Positions 17,559 through 25,164 of a DNA stretch of 64,000 nt are shown one piece after another (position 1 is the stretch's first letter; each line of letters starts with the position of its first letter). The translations under genes were made by a program, and so were the position numbers. Location of the stretch: assembly GCF_900162685.1 (NCBI RefSeq), contig NZ_LT727828.1:1077425-1141424 (forward strand), read 5' to 3'. The notes under the pieces are model-generated. The model saw only the letters and a program-made list of their open reading frames with translations, searched no databases and was not told the DNA's origin. The stretch comes from Terribacillus halophilus (GTDB taxonomy: Bacteria > Bacillota > Bacilli > Bacillales > Amphibacillaceae).

Positions 17559-17604
17559 TCTATCGTAATCATTTCGATTTGTAAATCATAATCGTTTCGA
17601 TTTA
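17559..17604 (-). promoter_or_regulatory. Tandem Zur boxes upstream of znuC
   Basis: Box 1 core is TCGTAATCATTTCGA at 17563-17577. Box 2 is AAATCATAATCGTTTCGATT at about 17583-17602. Both closely match the Bacillus Zur consensus (TCGTAATnATTACGA). Two adjacent sites suggest tight repression of znuC-znuB-zur. Confidence 0.85.
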
Positions 17605-17679
17605 TGTGAATTTGAAGTTATGTATAGCTATCAATTGGTGTTGTGGTAATGTGTGAAGGATTTTTAGCTAAATAAAAAG

Positions 17680-17711
17680 AAAAATCCAATCGAATAAAGA
17701 TCGGATTTTTC
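17680..17711 (-). terminator. Terminator of the ABC-2 permease gene
   Basis: AAAAATCCAATC pairs with GATCGGATTTTT with one wobble; T run on the minus strand. Confidence 0.8.
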
Positions 17712-17719
17712 CATGACGC

Positions 17720-18787
17720 TTACACTGTTGCAGTTTTTTTATCTTTTGCCACATATTGTATTTGCTGCTTCTTCAGCATGACTGCTGCACAACTCAATGC
17801 AAATGTAATAACTAAGATTAATACAAGGTGAAGAACATTCGCAGAGGCACCTTCTCCATTATAGATAAGCTGTGCGAATCCTTGTACACCATTTGATGCA
17901 GGAAGAATATTACCAATAACACGGAACACAGGAGAAAGCATGTCTACAGGAATAATATTTCCAGCAGTCATTAGCATAAACGGAATCATTGCAACGTTGA
18001 ACAACGCACCAGCATTGCCAAAGATAGCAAAGCTCATTTGTGTGAAGCTGATGCAAGCAAACGCTACAAGCAGCTCAAATTCCCATAGCTGCATGTAAGA
18101 AGCTGCAACATCATTCATCACAGCGTGAATGGTAACAATAATGGTTGGTACAATAATACCGATAATAGCCAGAAGCAGCTGTTTATTCCAGAAGACTTGC
18201 CACTTTCCGAATTTGCGGTTCAAGATTTGTGTGACAATATTAAATTGGATGTTCATTGTCATGAATGCGATGAATACGATGAAACCTAGCATCATTGGTA
18301 CCATGGAAGTAGCAAAGTTACTAATGGAATTTTCTTTCATAATATCTGCTTGTACATGGGAACCGCCGATAGAGGCAGTCATCTGTCGAGCTGCACTTTC
18401 AGCTGCAGATAAAGCAACCTGTGAATTGGCACTGTTCATATGGAATTCCAGAGAAGTATCCTCTTGTGCAGCTAAATGCTTCGTGAAAGCTTCTGGAATA
18501 ACAATCATCATTGTGATGTCATTCGCATCCAACTGCTCTCTTGCATCTTTATAGGATGTAACTTCCGTATCAAACGGCAAATTCGCCATCATTTGTTCTG
18601 CAACTGAATCAGCCTGACTGCCGTCCTCGTTGACCACAGCGACTTCCAAGCGGTCGAAGTGACTAGTAGCATCGTGATAGCCAGTCAGCCAAATAATAGC
18701 AAATAATAACGGAACGATAATAGCAAAAGCTATACCTACTTTTGTATTAGGGATTTTCATCATTTCCCGTAAAGGTTGTAAACGCAA
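17720..18787 (-). CDS. ABC-2 type permease (YhgE/Pip-like)
   Basis: The 355-residue protein has one N-terminal membrane helix (about 15-35), an extracellular domain of about 130 residues (starting AVVNEDGSQAD), then five or six C-terminal helices. This is the ABC-2 membrane/YhgE-Pip layout used for export of drugs or lipids. There is no ATPase gene beside it, so either one is supplied elsewhere or it works without. Start TTG 18787 has AGGAG eight bases upstream. It lies directly behind a marR gene, with a shared operator sequence before each, so it is likely the regulated efflux gene. Confidence 0.82.
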   Translation of the reverse strand: MRLQPLREMMKIPNTKVGIAFAIIVPLLFAIIWLTGYHDATSHFDRLEVAVVNEDGSQADSVAEQMMANLPFDTEVTSYKDAREQLDANDITMMIVIPEAFTKHLAAQEDTSLEFHMNSANSQVALSAAESAARQMTASIGGSHVQADIMKENSISNFATSMVPMMLGFIVFIAFMTMNIQFNIVTQILNRKFGKWQVFWNKQLLLAIIGIIVPTIIVTIHAVMNDVAASYMQLWEFELLVAFACISFTQMSFAIFGNAGALFNVAMIPFMLMTAGNIIPVDMLSPVFRVIGNILPASNGVQGFAQLIYNGEGASANVLHLVLILVITFALSCAAVMLKKQQIQYVAKDKKTATV

Positions 18788-18813
18788 AAATAAAACTCCT
18801 ATCTATAATTTAA

Positions 18814-18833
18814 TTGCATGTGCATGTATTTAA
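18814..18833. promoter_or_regulatory. Putative MarR operator before the ABC-2 permease
   Basis: TTGCATGTGCATGTATTTAA holds the palindrome-like TTGCATGTGCA. The same 11 bases occur, inverted, in the region upstream of marR at 19295-19314. Confidence 0.6.
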
Positions 18834-18841
18834 TGAAAAAA

Positions 18842-19264
18842 TCACTGCAAATTCTGATGCAGTTTTCGAATCAGAGTATGCAGTGTTTTTATATCTTCTT
18901 GTTGGAAACCTTGATACGCGTTTGTTTCAATTTCGTCTACCTTTGGTATGATCTCGGAAACTAATTGCCGTCCTGCGTCTGTAATCTGCAAGCGGATAGC
19001 TCTCCGGTCGTGAGGATCATGTCTTCGGTTGACGAGGCCTTTCTTGACTAATTTATCAACTATCTTGGTAACAGTCGTTTGCTCTCTCTCGGTGACATCA
19101 GCAAGTTCTTTCTGCGTGACATCATCTTGCTTGTCCAATTCAGCAACAAGAGAGAATTGTTCGGGCGTCAGTTCGAATTGCTGAAGCATACGTGATGTTT
19201 CCCGCTTTAAAGACAGATAAGTTCGTGATAAAAGAAGACCCAACTCGTCATTTCTCGTGTCCAT
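18842..19264 (-). CDS. MarR family transcriptional regulator
   Basis: The 140-residue winged-helix repressor has LTPEQFSLVAELDKQDDVTQKE, the recognition region REQTTVTKIVDKLVKKGLV, and the wing HDPHDRRAIRLQITDAG with the conserved D-x-R. Members respond to small phenolic or lipophilic compounds or oxidants. It is followed by an ABC-2 permease gene and probably represses itself and that gene through the two TTGCATGTGCA sites. Confidence 0.92.
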   Translation of the reverse strand: MDTRNDELGLLLSRTYLSLKRETSRMLQQFELTPEQFSLVAELDKQDDVTQKELADVTEREQTTVTKIVDKLVKKGLVNRRHDPHDRRAIRLQITDAGRQLVSEIIPKVDEIETNAYQGFQQEDIKTLHTLIRKLHQNLQ

Positions 19265-19294
19265 GGTCCGCTCCTTTCAGATAGTTCCATAAAG

Positions 19295-19314
19295 TTGCAC
19301 ATGCAAGTATATTA
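19295..19314. promoter_or_regulatory. Putative MarR operator upstream of marR
   Basis: TTGCACATGCAAGTATATTA contains the perfect palindrome TTGCACATGCAA except for its central pair, about 30 bases before the marR start. It matches the site at 18814 in 15 of 20 positions. Confidence 0.62.
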
Positions 19315-19362
19315 CTAGGTGGAAGTTATTCCGTCAACAAAAAACTTTTGATGTATAAGCAG

Positions 19363-19393
19363 AAAAACGGACAACCATGACAGATTGTCCGTT
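19363..19393 (-). terminator. Terminator of the coat-protein pair
   Basis: AACGGACAA pairs with TTGTCCGTT; A run on the plus strand gives a T tail on the minus transcript. Confidence 0.85.
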
Positions 19394-19399
19394 CGCTTT

Positions 19400-19723
19400 T
19401 CATGTATATGGAAGTTCTTGACGCGTTTGGCTAAACTGCTGGTAAGCTTGCTCTACTTTTTGCTGAGGTGCTTCTTCTAAACTGTACCAGCCATGCTGAA
19501 ACATCAAATTATACAAGTTGCGCTGCGCATCTTGGGTTTCCTTAAATATGCGGGCAACTGTTTCATATAGTGACTGATTGCTCATTTCGTTTAAGGCGGT
19601 ACTATAAGATGCTGTCATATATTTTTCTGTGGCAAGCAAATCGGTAATATGATCACGGTCGTTCATGTCTTGTGTTGTTGGTACTGGTGTTTGGCTGTTT
19701 TGAATCTTTTGGCTCTCTGGCAT
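19400..19723 (-). CDS. CotF-like spore coat protein
   Basis: The 107-residue protein has a disordered Gln/Pro-rich N-terminus, then two helices with DRDHITDLLATEKYMTASY, the typical CotF-domain opening, and NLMFQHGWYSLEEAP, typical of its end. CotF proteins are made in the mother cell and placed in the spore coat. The gene lies 12 bases after a partner gene in the same direction and ends at a clear terminator. Confidence 0.85.
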   Translation of the reverse strand: MPESQKIQNSQTPVPTTQDMNDRDHITDLLATEKYMTASYSTALNEMSNQSLYETVARIFKETQDAQRNLYNLMFQHGWYSLEEAPQQKVEQAYQQFSQTRQELPYT

Positions 19724-19735
19724 CGTGTTACCTCC

Positions 19736-19975
19736 TTAATTGAGCGGTTTGGTTTTTAAATGTTCAAGCAGCATATCGTAATGACGCTGATGCATTTGTC
19801 CAACTGTGTGCAATGCTTCCTGCGCATCTGTCAGCTGCAATTCACCTGCAGCGTGCTGGGCTTTCTTGGCTGCATTCAAGTTCCAGTTGAGCATATCACT
19901 TAAATAAAGCAAATCTTTTCCTGAAATCATTTCCGGCGGTTGGAGCATCACATCTTGCGAATTGTCTAATGGCAC
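19736..19975 (-). CDS. Small CotF-partner spore coat protein (YraG-like)
   Basis: The 79-residue protein is mostly helical, with GKDLLYLSDMLNWNLNAAKK and HTVGQMHQRHYDMLLEHL. It resembles the short partner of CotF-like proteins (B. subtilis yraF/yraG type). GGAGGGA precedes ATG 19975. Probable function in the coat is inferred from the pairing. Confidence 0.75.
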   Translation of the reverse strand: MPLDNSQDVMLQPPEMISGKDLLYLSDMLNWNLNAAKKAQHAAGELQLTDAQEALHTVGQMHQRHYDMLLEHLKTKPLN

Positions 19976-20086
19976 GAGAATCCCTCCTTTTTCCTATTTA
20001 TCGTGCCCGATTTTCTGCTGGTTATTCTGCACCCATGTTGCAGAGGACTATGCTAAAATAGCAGTATTAAAAGGAAGGAGATCTGT

Positions 20087-20446
20087 ATGTTCCGATTTTA
20101 TTGGTACCCAAATTGCAATACATGCAAAAACGCGAAAAAGTGGCTTGAGGAGCACCAAGTTCCGTATGAGGCAATACATATTGTAGAAACACCGCCAAGC
20201 CCGGAAGTGCTGCAGGAAGCAGCGGACAAAAGCGGCCTGCCATTGACGAAATTATTTAATACGAGTGGCAAAGTGTACCGCGAAGGCGGCTACAAAGACA
20301 AAATCAAAGAAGCGGATGATGCACAGTTAAAAGCTTGGCTCTCTGAAAACGGCATGCTAATCAAACGCCCGCTTCTTATCGGGAAAAATCAAGCAGCTGT
20401 TGGCTTTAAGCCAGAGGTATATACGTCTGTGACAGCAGCAAATTAA
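20087..20446 (+). CDS. yusI: ArsC/Spx-family protein YusI
   Basis: The 119-residue thioredoxin-fold protein carries the N-terminal CxxC as NCNTCK (Cys10 and Cys13), and RPLLIGKNQAAVGFKPE near the end, as in ArsC/Spx relatives. It lacks the clear RNA-polymerase-binding features of Spx, and arsenate reductase activity is not assured. In B. subtilis yusI also sits beside gcvH. AAGGAGAT precedes the ATG. Confidence 0.88.
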   Translation: MFRFYWYPNCNTCKNAKKWLEEHQVPYEAIHIVETPPSPEVLQEAADKSGLPLTKLFNTSGKVYREGGYKDKIKEADDAQLKAWLSENGMLIKRPLLIGKNQAAVGFKPEVYTSVTAAN

Positions 20447-20529
20447 GCTGAAACGGTGGTAATTTTAGCTATTAGCTTTTATAGTAAATATGTTAGCTAT
20501 TCTTGTAGAAAATAGGTGGAGGAATTAAT

Positions 20530-20919
20530 ATGAGCAACTTACCGAAAGATCTTCGTTATACAGATGAACATGAATGGATCAAAAAAGAAGAAGGCAGCCA
20601 GTACCGCATTGGTATTACTGACTTCGCTCAAGATGAACTAGGCGACATCGTATTCGTCGAGCTTCCATCGGTTGGTGACGAGTTAAAAGCGGACGAGCCA
20701 TTTGGCAGCGTGGAATCTGTCAAAACAGTTTCTGAACTGTATGCTCCGCTCAGTGGTAAAGTCGTATCTGTCAATGAGGACTTGGACGACAGCCCAGAAT
20801 TCGTAAATGAATCCCCATATGAGAAAGCATGGATGATTGTAATAGAAACAGACGATGAAGCAGCCTTTGAGCGCCTTCTTTCCACTGAAGAATATGAGGC
20901 AAAAATCAAAGAAGATTAA
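20530..20919 (+). CDS. gcvH: Glycine cleavage system H protein
   Basis: The 129-residue lipoyl-domain protein shuttles aminomethyl groups between the P and T proteins. In Gram-positive bacteria it is also the platform for making and passing on lipoate. The lipoylated lysine is in [15 protein letters not shown]. The rest ([29 protein letters not shown]) matches the family over its full length. GGTGGAGG precedes the ATG. The other glycine-cleavage genes are not nearby, as usual in Bacillus. Confidence 0.96.
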   Translation: MSNLPKDLRYTDEHEWIKKEEGSQYRIGITDFAQDELGDIVFVELPSVGDELKADEPFGSVESVKTVSELYAPLSGKVVSVNEDLDDSPEFVNESPYEKAWMIVIETDDEAAFERLLSTEEYEAKIKED

Positions 20920-21062
20920 TTTTTTGGAGCCCTTGTTGATATCTGTTGGCAAGGGCGGCGGTTTCTGTTCATATAATATGGCAAGCGTCATTGCTAAGCT
21001 GCCTTTATTCGGAGCACGGGCAAAGAAGCAATCAAATATCGATCAGAATAGGTGATGCCAAA

Positions 21063-21413
21063 ATGGGTGATGAGGGAAAAGTCATTATCGTAGAAGGACG
21101 TTCGGATAAAGAGCAGATAAGAAAGATCATCGATGAGGAAGTGACGATCATCTGTACCAATGGCACGTTGGGAATCGAGCGGCTGGAGCAGCTGTTGTAT
21201 GACTATGACTTGGATCACAAAGAAGTATATATTATGGTGGATGAGGACAGTGCCGGTCATAAGCTGCGAAAACAGTTAGCCCGAGAGCTGCCGCATGCCC
21301 AGCATATTTACGTAGACAGAACCTATCGAGAGGTAGCGGCTACCCCGGCCCCTGAATTGGCCACAGCCCTGCTTAGCAGAAGCATCATGGTGCATCCATT
21401 CTTCCTCGTCTGA
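21063..21413 (+). CDS. yusF: Toprim-domain protein YusF
   Basis: The 116-residue protein has a lone Toprim fold: IIVEGRSDKEQIRK with the conserved glutamate, a central CTNGTLGIERL, and VYIMVDEDSAGHKLRKQL, which carries the DxD metal motif. Toprim proteins act on nucleic-acid phosphodiester bonds; the role of YusF is unknown. Start ATG 21063 follows AGGTGATG. The longer frame reaching back to 20946 has no better start. Same position as in B. subtilis, but the small yusG gene is not seen between it and gcvH. Confidence 0.85.
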   Translation: MGDEGKVIIVEGRSDKEQIRKIIDEEVTIICTNGTLGIERLEQLLYDYDLDHKEVYIMVDEDSAGHKLRKQLARELPHAQHIYVDRTYREVAATPAPELATALLSRSIMVHPFFLV

Positions 21414-21431
21414 AGAAAGAAGGGATGAATT

Positions 21432-21731
21432 ATTAATATTATCGAAACAGATGTCCAGTCCATAATCCAAGAAGGACAGGCAAGGATTTTTGTGCATACG
21501 CCGTTTTGCGGCACTTGTCAGCTGGCTGAAAGAATGCTGCAGGCAGTAGAGGCGGTCATGAAAAAGGAATATTATTATAAACTGAACGCTTCTCTGTTCC
21601 CAGACTTTATGCAGAAGCATCAAATTGAGAGTGTACCTTGTCTCATTACTTTCCAAGATGGTCAAGTAAAAGATAAGACATATGCCTTTCAGTCTGTTCA
21701 GCATATGCTGGCAAAAACGATCAGCGAATAA
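21432..21731 (+). CDS. yusE: Thioredoxin-like protein YusE, apparent ATT start
   Basis: The protein has a thioredoxin motif in TPFCGTCQLAERML and a later cis-proline region SVPCLITFQDGQ. The first codon of the usual kind is GTG 21492, which would delete the first strand and helix of the fold. The frame is open back to 21429, and an ATT at 21432 lies seven bases after GAAGGG, giving 99 residues, close to the size of B. subtilis YusE. ATG 21425 is out of frame. It is probably a disulfide-active protein of unknown target. Confidence 0.75.
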   Translation: MNIIETDVQSIIQEGQARIFVHTPFCGTCQLAERMLQAVEAVMKKEYYYKLNASLFPDFMQKHQIESVPCLITFQDGQVKDKTYAFQSVQHMLAKTISE

Positions 21732-21763
21732 AACAGCTTTCTATTGCGGAAAGCTGTTTTTTC
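21730..21763 (+). terminator. yusE terminator
   Basis: AAACAGCTTT pairs with AAAGCTGTTT, followed by T6. Confidence 0.85.
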
Positions 21764-21816
21764 TTGCAGGAAAATGGGTCGTAAAGAGCCAAATACAGGT
21801 GGAGGAGGGATGCTGG

Positions 21817-22146
21817 ATGATCATCGAAAATTTGACGAAGCTAAAACGACAAATTGAGGAGAGGGAAGATTTGCTGCCGTTATGCAATGATAAACGGCTG
21901 AAGGTCTTCATTGACTGGGGTCATGACCATTACGATTTGTATATTGATCGAAGCAGCCTCACAACACCTGCACCAAAGCCTTATGGGTTTCTGCATATCC
22001 GAACGGATGAACAGACGGTACAGCAACTGCTTACAGGTGCAGTAAAACTGCGCAGCCTCCGGGCTGAGCAGGCAGTCGATGGTGATTATCAGCATATTCT
22101 GCTAATGGAGGCGCTGCTGCTTCTTGGAGCGGAGAAAAGTCTGTAA
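21817..22146 (+). CDS. yusD: Conserved hypothetical protein YusD
   Basis: The 109-residue cytoplasmic protein opens with a helix (LTKLKRQIEEREDLLP), then alternates strands and helices (LKVFIDWGHDHYDLYID, GFLHIRTDEQTVQQLLTG). I cannot assign a function with confidence. Position between yusE and metN matches B. subtilis yusD. ATG 21817 lies eight bases after GGAGGAGGG; a second ATG at 21810 is in another frame. Confidence 0.75.
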   Translation: MIIENLTKLKRQIEEREDLLPLCNDKRLKVFIDWGHDHYDLYIDRSSLTTPAPKPYGFLHIRTDEQTVQQLLTGAVKLRSLRAEQAVDGDYQHILLMEALLLLGAEKSL

Positions 22147-22152
22147 AATATG

Positions 22153-22181
22153 TTGACAGAATTATTGACTAATGCTAGAAT
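22153..22181 (+). promoter_or_regulatory. Sigma-A promoter of the metNPQ leader
   Basis: TTGACA at 22153 and TAGAAT at 22176, spacing 17. It drives the SAM riboswitch leader. Confidence 0.85.
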
Positions 22182-22204
22182 CCAATTTAGCAATCATATA
22201 CGAA

Positions 22205-22310
22205 ACTCTTATCCAGAGTGGCGGAGGGACTGGCCCGATGAAGCCCGGCAACCACAGGTAATCCTGTATGGTGCCAATTCCTGCAGGGAAACCTGTACAG
22301 ATGAGAGAAC
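22205..22310 (+). ncRNA. SAM-I (S-box) riboswitch
   Basis: The aptamer reads CTCTTATCCAGAG, then GGCGGAGGGACTGGCCC, GATGAAGCCCGGCAACC, and closes at GATGAGAG. These are the conserved S-box elements: P1, the kink-turn, and the pseudoknot with the binding pocket. When S-adenosylmethionine is bound, the following terminator forms and metNPQ is off. Confidence 0.97.
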
Positions 22311-22328
22311 AATTATTGACACTTAGGA

Positions 22329-22366
22329 AGCGTCTTTTTGTTCTCAAACAAAAAGACGCTTTTTTT
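22329..22366 (+). terminator. Riboswitch-controlled terminator
   Basis: AGCGTCTTTTTG pairs perfectly with CAAAAAGACGCT, followed by T7. It is the expression platform of the SAM riboswitch. Confidence 0.93.
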
Positions 22367-22401
22367 ATGCTTAAAAAGCACCATAGAAAGGAGGAGCGGA
22401 A

Positions 22402-23424
22402 TTGATCACAATCAAAAACCTCTCCAAGACATATCGTACGAAAAAACAGAATATTACAGCAGTCGATCAACTGAATATGACGATTGAATCAGGTGAGATC
22501 TTCGGTGTTATTGGCTACAGCGGTGCTGGGAAAAGTACATTCGTACGCCTGCTGAATCGTCTCGAAGAACCGACTGCTGGTGAAATAATTATTGATGGTA
22601 AGGACATTGTTAAACAGCGTAAAAATGAACTCCGTCTTGCCAGACAAGAAATCGGAATGGTTTTCCAGCATTTTAACTTGCTTTGGTCCCGAACCGTGCA
22701 CCAGAACATTGCCTTTCCATTGGAAATCGCTGGTGTACCGAAGAAGGAACGTAAAGCAAAAGTAGACCATTTAATCGAGTTAGTAGGATTGAAAGGTCGG
22801 GAAAGTGCTTATCCATCGCAACTGAGCGGCGGTCAAAAGCAGCGTGTTGGTATTGCCCGAGCGCTTGCAAACGATCCGAAAGTATTGCTTTGTGACGAAG
22901 CAACATCTGCATTGGATCCAGAAACAACAGATTCCATCTTAGACCTGTTAGTAGACATCAACAAACGTCTAGGATTGACGATTATCCTTATTACACATGA
23001 AATGAACGTAATTAGTAAGATCTGTCACCGTGTAGCTGTTATGGATACAGGTAAAGTTGTAGAAGAAGGGGACGCCGTACATGTATTCCAAAATCCGCAG
23101 CAGGCAGTCACGAAGCGTTTTGTGCAGCAGCTGGACGGAAGTGAAAAATACGAGTCCTTGTCCTCAGCAGTATTGAATGAGGGAACAGGAACAATCATTA
23201 AACTTTCCTTCTCTGGCGAAAATGTCAATCAGACAATTGTCAGCCAAACTGCGAAACAATGTGACGTAGACATCAACATTATGCAAGGAAATGTGCTTCA
23301 GACACATAGCGGAGCAGTTGGAAGTTTATTCTTGCAGCTGGTAGGCAGTGAAACAGAAGTAGAGAAGGCGCTGAACTTCATCCGCAGTGCAAATGTAAAA
23401 GCGGAGGTGCAGGAGCTTGTTTGA
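22402..23424 (+). CDS. metN: Methionine ABC transporter ATP-binding protein
   Basis: The 340-residue protein has an ABC ATPase domain (Walker A GYSGAGKST, signature LSGGQKQRVG, Walker B LLCDEATSALD, H-loop ITHEM) and a C-terminal NIL domain from about residue 260 (SGAVGSLFLQLVG), which senses methionine and inhibits transport. It energises D/L-methionine uptake. Start TTG 22402 (MITIKNLSKTY) is preceded by AAGGAGGAG. First gene after the SAM riboswitch; overlaps metP by eight bases. Confidence 0.96.
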   Translation: MITIKNLSKTYRTKKQNITAVDQLNMTIESGEIFGVIGYSGAGKSTFVRLLNRLEEPTAGEIIIDGKDIVKQRKNELRLARQEIGMVFQHFNLLWSRTVHQNIAFPLEIAGVPKKERKAKVDHLIELVGLKGRESAYPSQLSGGQKQRVGIARALANDPKVLLCDEATSALDPETTDSILDLLVDINKRLGLTIILITHEMNVISKICHRVAVMDTGKVVEEGDAVHVFQNPQQAVTKRFVQQLDGSEKYESLSSAVLNEGTGTIIKLSFSGENVNQTIVSQTAKQCDVDINIMQGNVLQTHSGAVGSLFLQLVGSETEVEKALNFIRSANVKAEVQELV

Positions 23425-24085
23425 GAAATGGTTTCCTAATGTAGATATTGCAGACTTGAATACAGCCATCTATGAGACATTCTATATGACCATTCTTTCT
23501 TTGATTGGTACGTTTATTATTGGTATTATCCTTGGATTATTGCTTTACCTGACTAGTAAAGGAAAGCTTTGGGAGAATAAAGTTGTTTATGGGATTGTAG
23601 CAGCGGTCGTTAACGTTTTCCGAGCGATTCCGTTTATTATTTTAATTGTGCTGCTGCTGCCTTTTACCGATTTCCTAATGGGAACGATTCGCGGTCCCTC
23701 GGCAGCACTGCCAGCTTTAATCATTGGTTCAGCACCATTTTATGCAAGACTAGTAGAAATTGCACTCAAAGAAGTTGATCATGGTGTAGTAGAAGCTGCG
23801 AAAGCAATGGGTGCTAAGAACTCAACAATTATGGTCAAAGTATTGTTGAGAGAGTCGACTCCGGCTTTGGTTTCCGGTCTCACAGTTACAGCAATTGCAC
23901 TTATTGGTTCTACGGCAGTAGCAGGCGTGATTGGAGCAGGCGGATTAGGTGACTTTGCCTACTTCTATGGATTCCAGCGACGTCAGACAGATGTTGTTAT
24001 TCTGTGTACTGTCTTAATTATTATATTGGTATTTGTCATCCAGTTTATAGGTGACTTTATTTCCAACAAACTAGATAAACGTTAA
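23417..24085 (+). CDS. metP: Methionine ABC transporter permease
   Basis: The 222-residue protein has five membrane helices and the ABC permease EAA loop (EAAKAMGAKNSTIMVKVLL) that docks on MetN. The opening MFEKWFPNVDIADLNTA is typical of MetI/MetP. It begins with TTG inside the metN 3' end and precedes metQ by 13 bases. Confidence 0.95.
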   Translation: MFEKWFPNVDIADLNTAIYETFYMTILSLIGTFIIGIILGLLLYLTSKGKLWENKVVYGIVAAVVNVFRAIPFIILIVLLLPFTDFLMGTIRGPSAALPALIIGSAPFYARLVEIALKEVDHGVVEAAKAMGAKNSTIMVKVLLRESTPALVSGLTVTAIALIGSTAVAGVIGAGGLGDFAYFYGFQRRQTDVVILCTVLIIILVFVIQFIGDFISNKLDKR

Positions 24086-24098
24086 AGGAGAGATTTAC

Positions 24099-24941
24099 TT
24101 GAAAAAGTCATTATTAGTTATTCTATCCGCTGTATTTATGATTTTCCTGGCAGCCTGCGGTTCTTCTGATTCTTCAGACAGCAGCTCAGACGAAAAAACA
24201 ATCAAAGTCGGTGCCTCTAGTACACCGCACGCAGAAATTCTTGAAGAAGCAAAACCGCTGTTGGAAGATGAAGGTATTGATCTTCAAATTGAAGAATACC
24301 AGGATTATATTTTCCCGAACCAAGACTTGGCAAATGGTGATCTTGATGCGAACTACTACCAGCACATTCCATATCTAGATAACTATAATAAAGAGACAGA
24401 AGGCGAAGACAAAGATCTAATCAGTCTTGGTGCTGTACATCTGGAGCCAATGGGTGTTTATTCTAAAAACATTAAAAGTGTTGATGATATTAAAGATGGA
24501 ACAGAAGTACTAATGGGACGTAACCCAGCGGAGCAAGGCCGCGTATTATCCATTTTCGCAGAAGAAGGACTCATCACAATTAAAGATGGCGTCGAACCTG
24601 TTCAGGCTACTTTTGAAGATATTGATGAGAACCCTAAAAACTTGAAATTCAGCATGGAGGTAGATCCTGCAATTCTTCCTGAAACATATGAAAGAGAAGA
24701 AGACCAGCTTGTTGTTATCAACACAAACTATGCTTTAGAAGCTGATTTGACACCGTCTGAGGATGCGCTGATTCTTGAAGGTACAGATTCTGTTTACGGC
24801 AACATTGTTGCGGCGCGCCCGGAAGACAAAGATAATGAAGCATTGCAAAAATTGATGGACGTGCTTCATTCTGATGAAATCAAGCAATTCATTGAAGAAA
24901 AGTATAAAGGGGCTATCCTGCCTGTAGATACAGAAGAATAA
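24099..24941 (+). CDS. metQ: Methionine-binding lipoprotein
   Basis: The 280-residue protein has a lipoprotein signal ending in LAAC (Cys20) and a low-complexity Ser/Asp linker, then an NlpA/MetQ-type binding domain (VGASSTPHAEILEEAK, NYYQHIPYLDNYN, VHLEPMGVYS). It captures methionine outside the membrane and hands it to MetP. Start TTG 24099 follows AAAGGAGAG. Last gene of the SAM-controlled operon. Confidence 0.95.
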   Translation: MKKSLLVILSAVFMIFLAACGSSDSSDSSSDEKTIKVGASSTPHAEILEEAKPLLEDEGIDLQIEEYQDYIFPNQDLANGDLDANYYQHIPYLDNYNKETEGEDKDLISLGAVHLEPMGVYSKNIKSVDDIKDGTEVLMGRNPAEQGRVLSIFAEEGLITIKDGVEPVQATFEDIDENPKNLKFSMEVDPAILPETYEREEDQLVVINTNYALEADLTPSEDALILEGTDSVYGNIVAARPEDKDNEALQKLMDVLHSDEIKQFIEEKYKGAILPVDTEE

Positions 24942-24948
24942 CATTCTC

Positions 24949-24987
24949 ATGCCCTTGCTGGTATTCTCAGCGAGGGCATTATTTTTT
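24949..24987 (+). terminator. metNPQ terminator
   Basis: ATGCCCTTGCTG pairs with CAGCGAGGGCAT (one wobble), followed by a T-rich tail. Confidence 0.85.
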
Positions 24988-25164
24988 GTCGAAATTAGAA
25001 ATGTGTTACAATAGAAGAGGAACATGTTAAAAGCGTGTTTTTATCTAGTAAAAAAGTTGATAAAGGTTGTACAATGCTTTAAGATTATAATGAGAATAAA
25101 TTAATAATGTCTTTAAATAAACATTATTAAAATCTATAAAATAGCAGCTATCGGAGGGTTAATA

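Noticed and set aside
20929..20956. GCCCTTG/CAAGGGC hairpin after gcvH as a terminator
   Set aside because: It is followed by GGCGGTTTC rather than a T run, and yusF follows closely; termination is not supported.
25057..25091. TTGATA...TATAAT as the suf promoter
   Set aside because: Spacing is 23 bases, far from 17; the -10-like hexamer alone is not enough.
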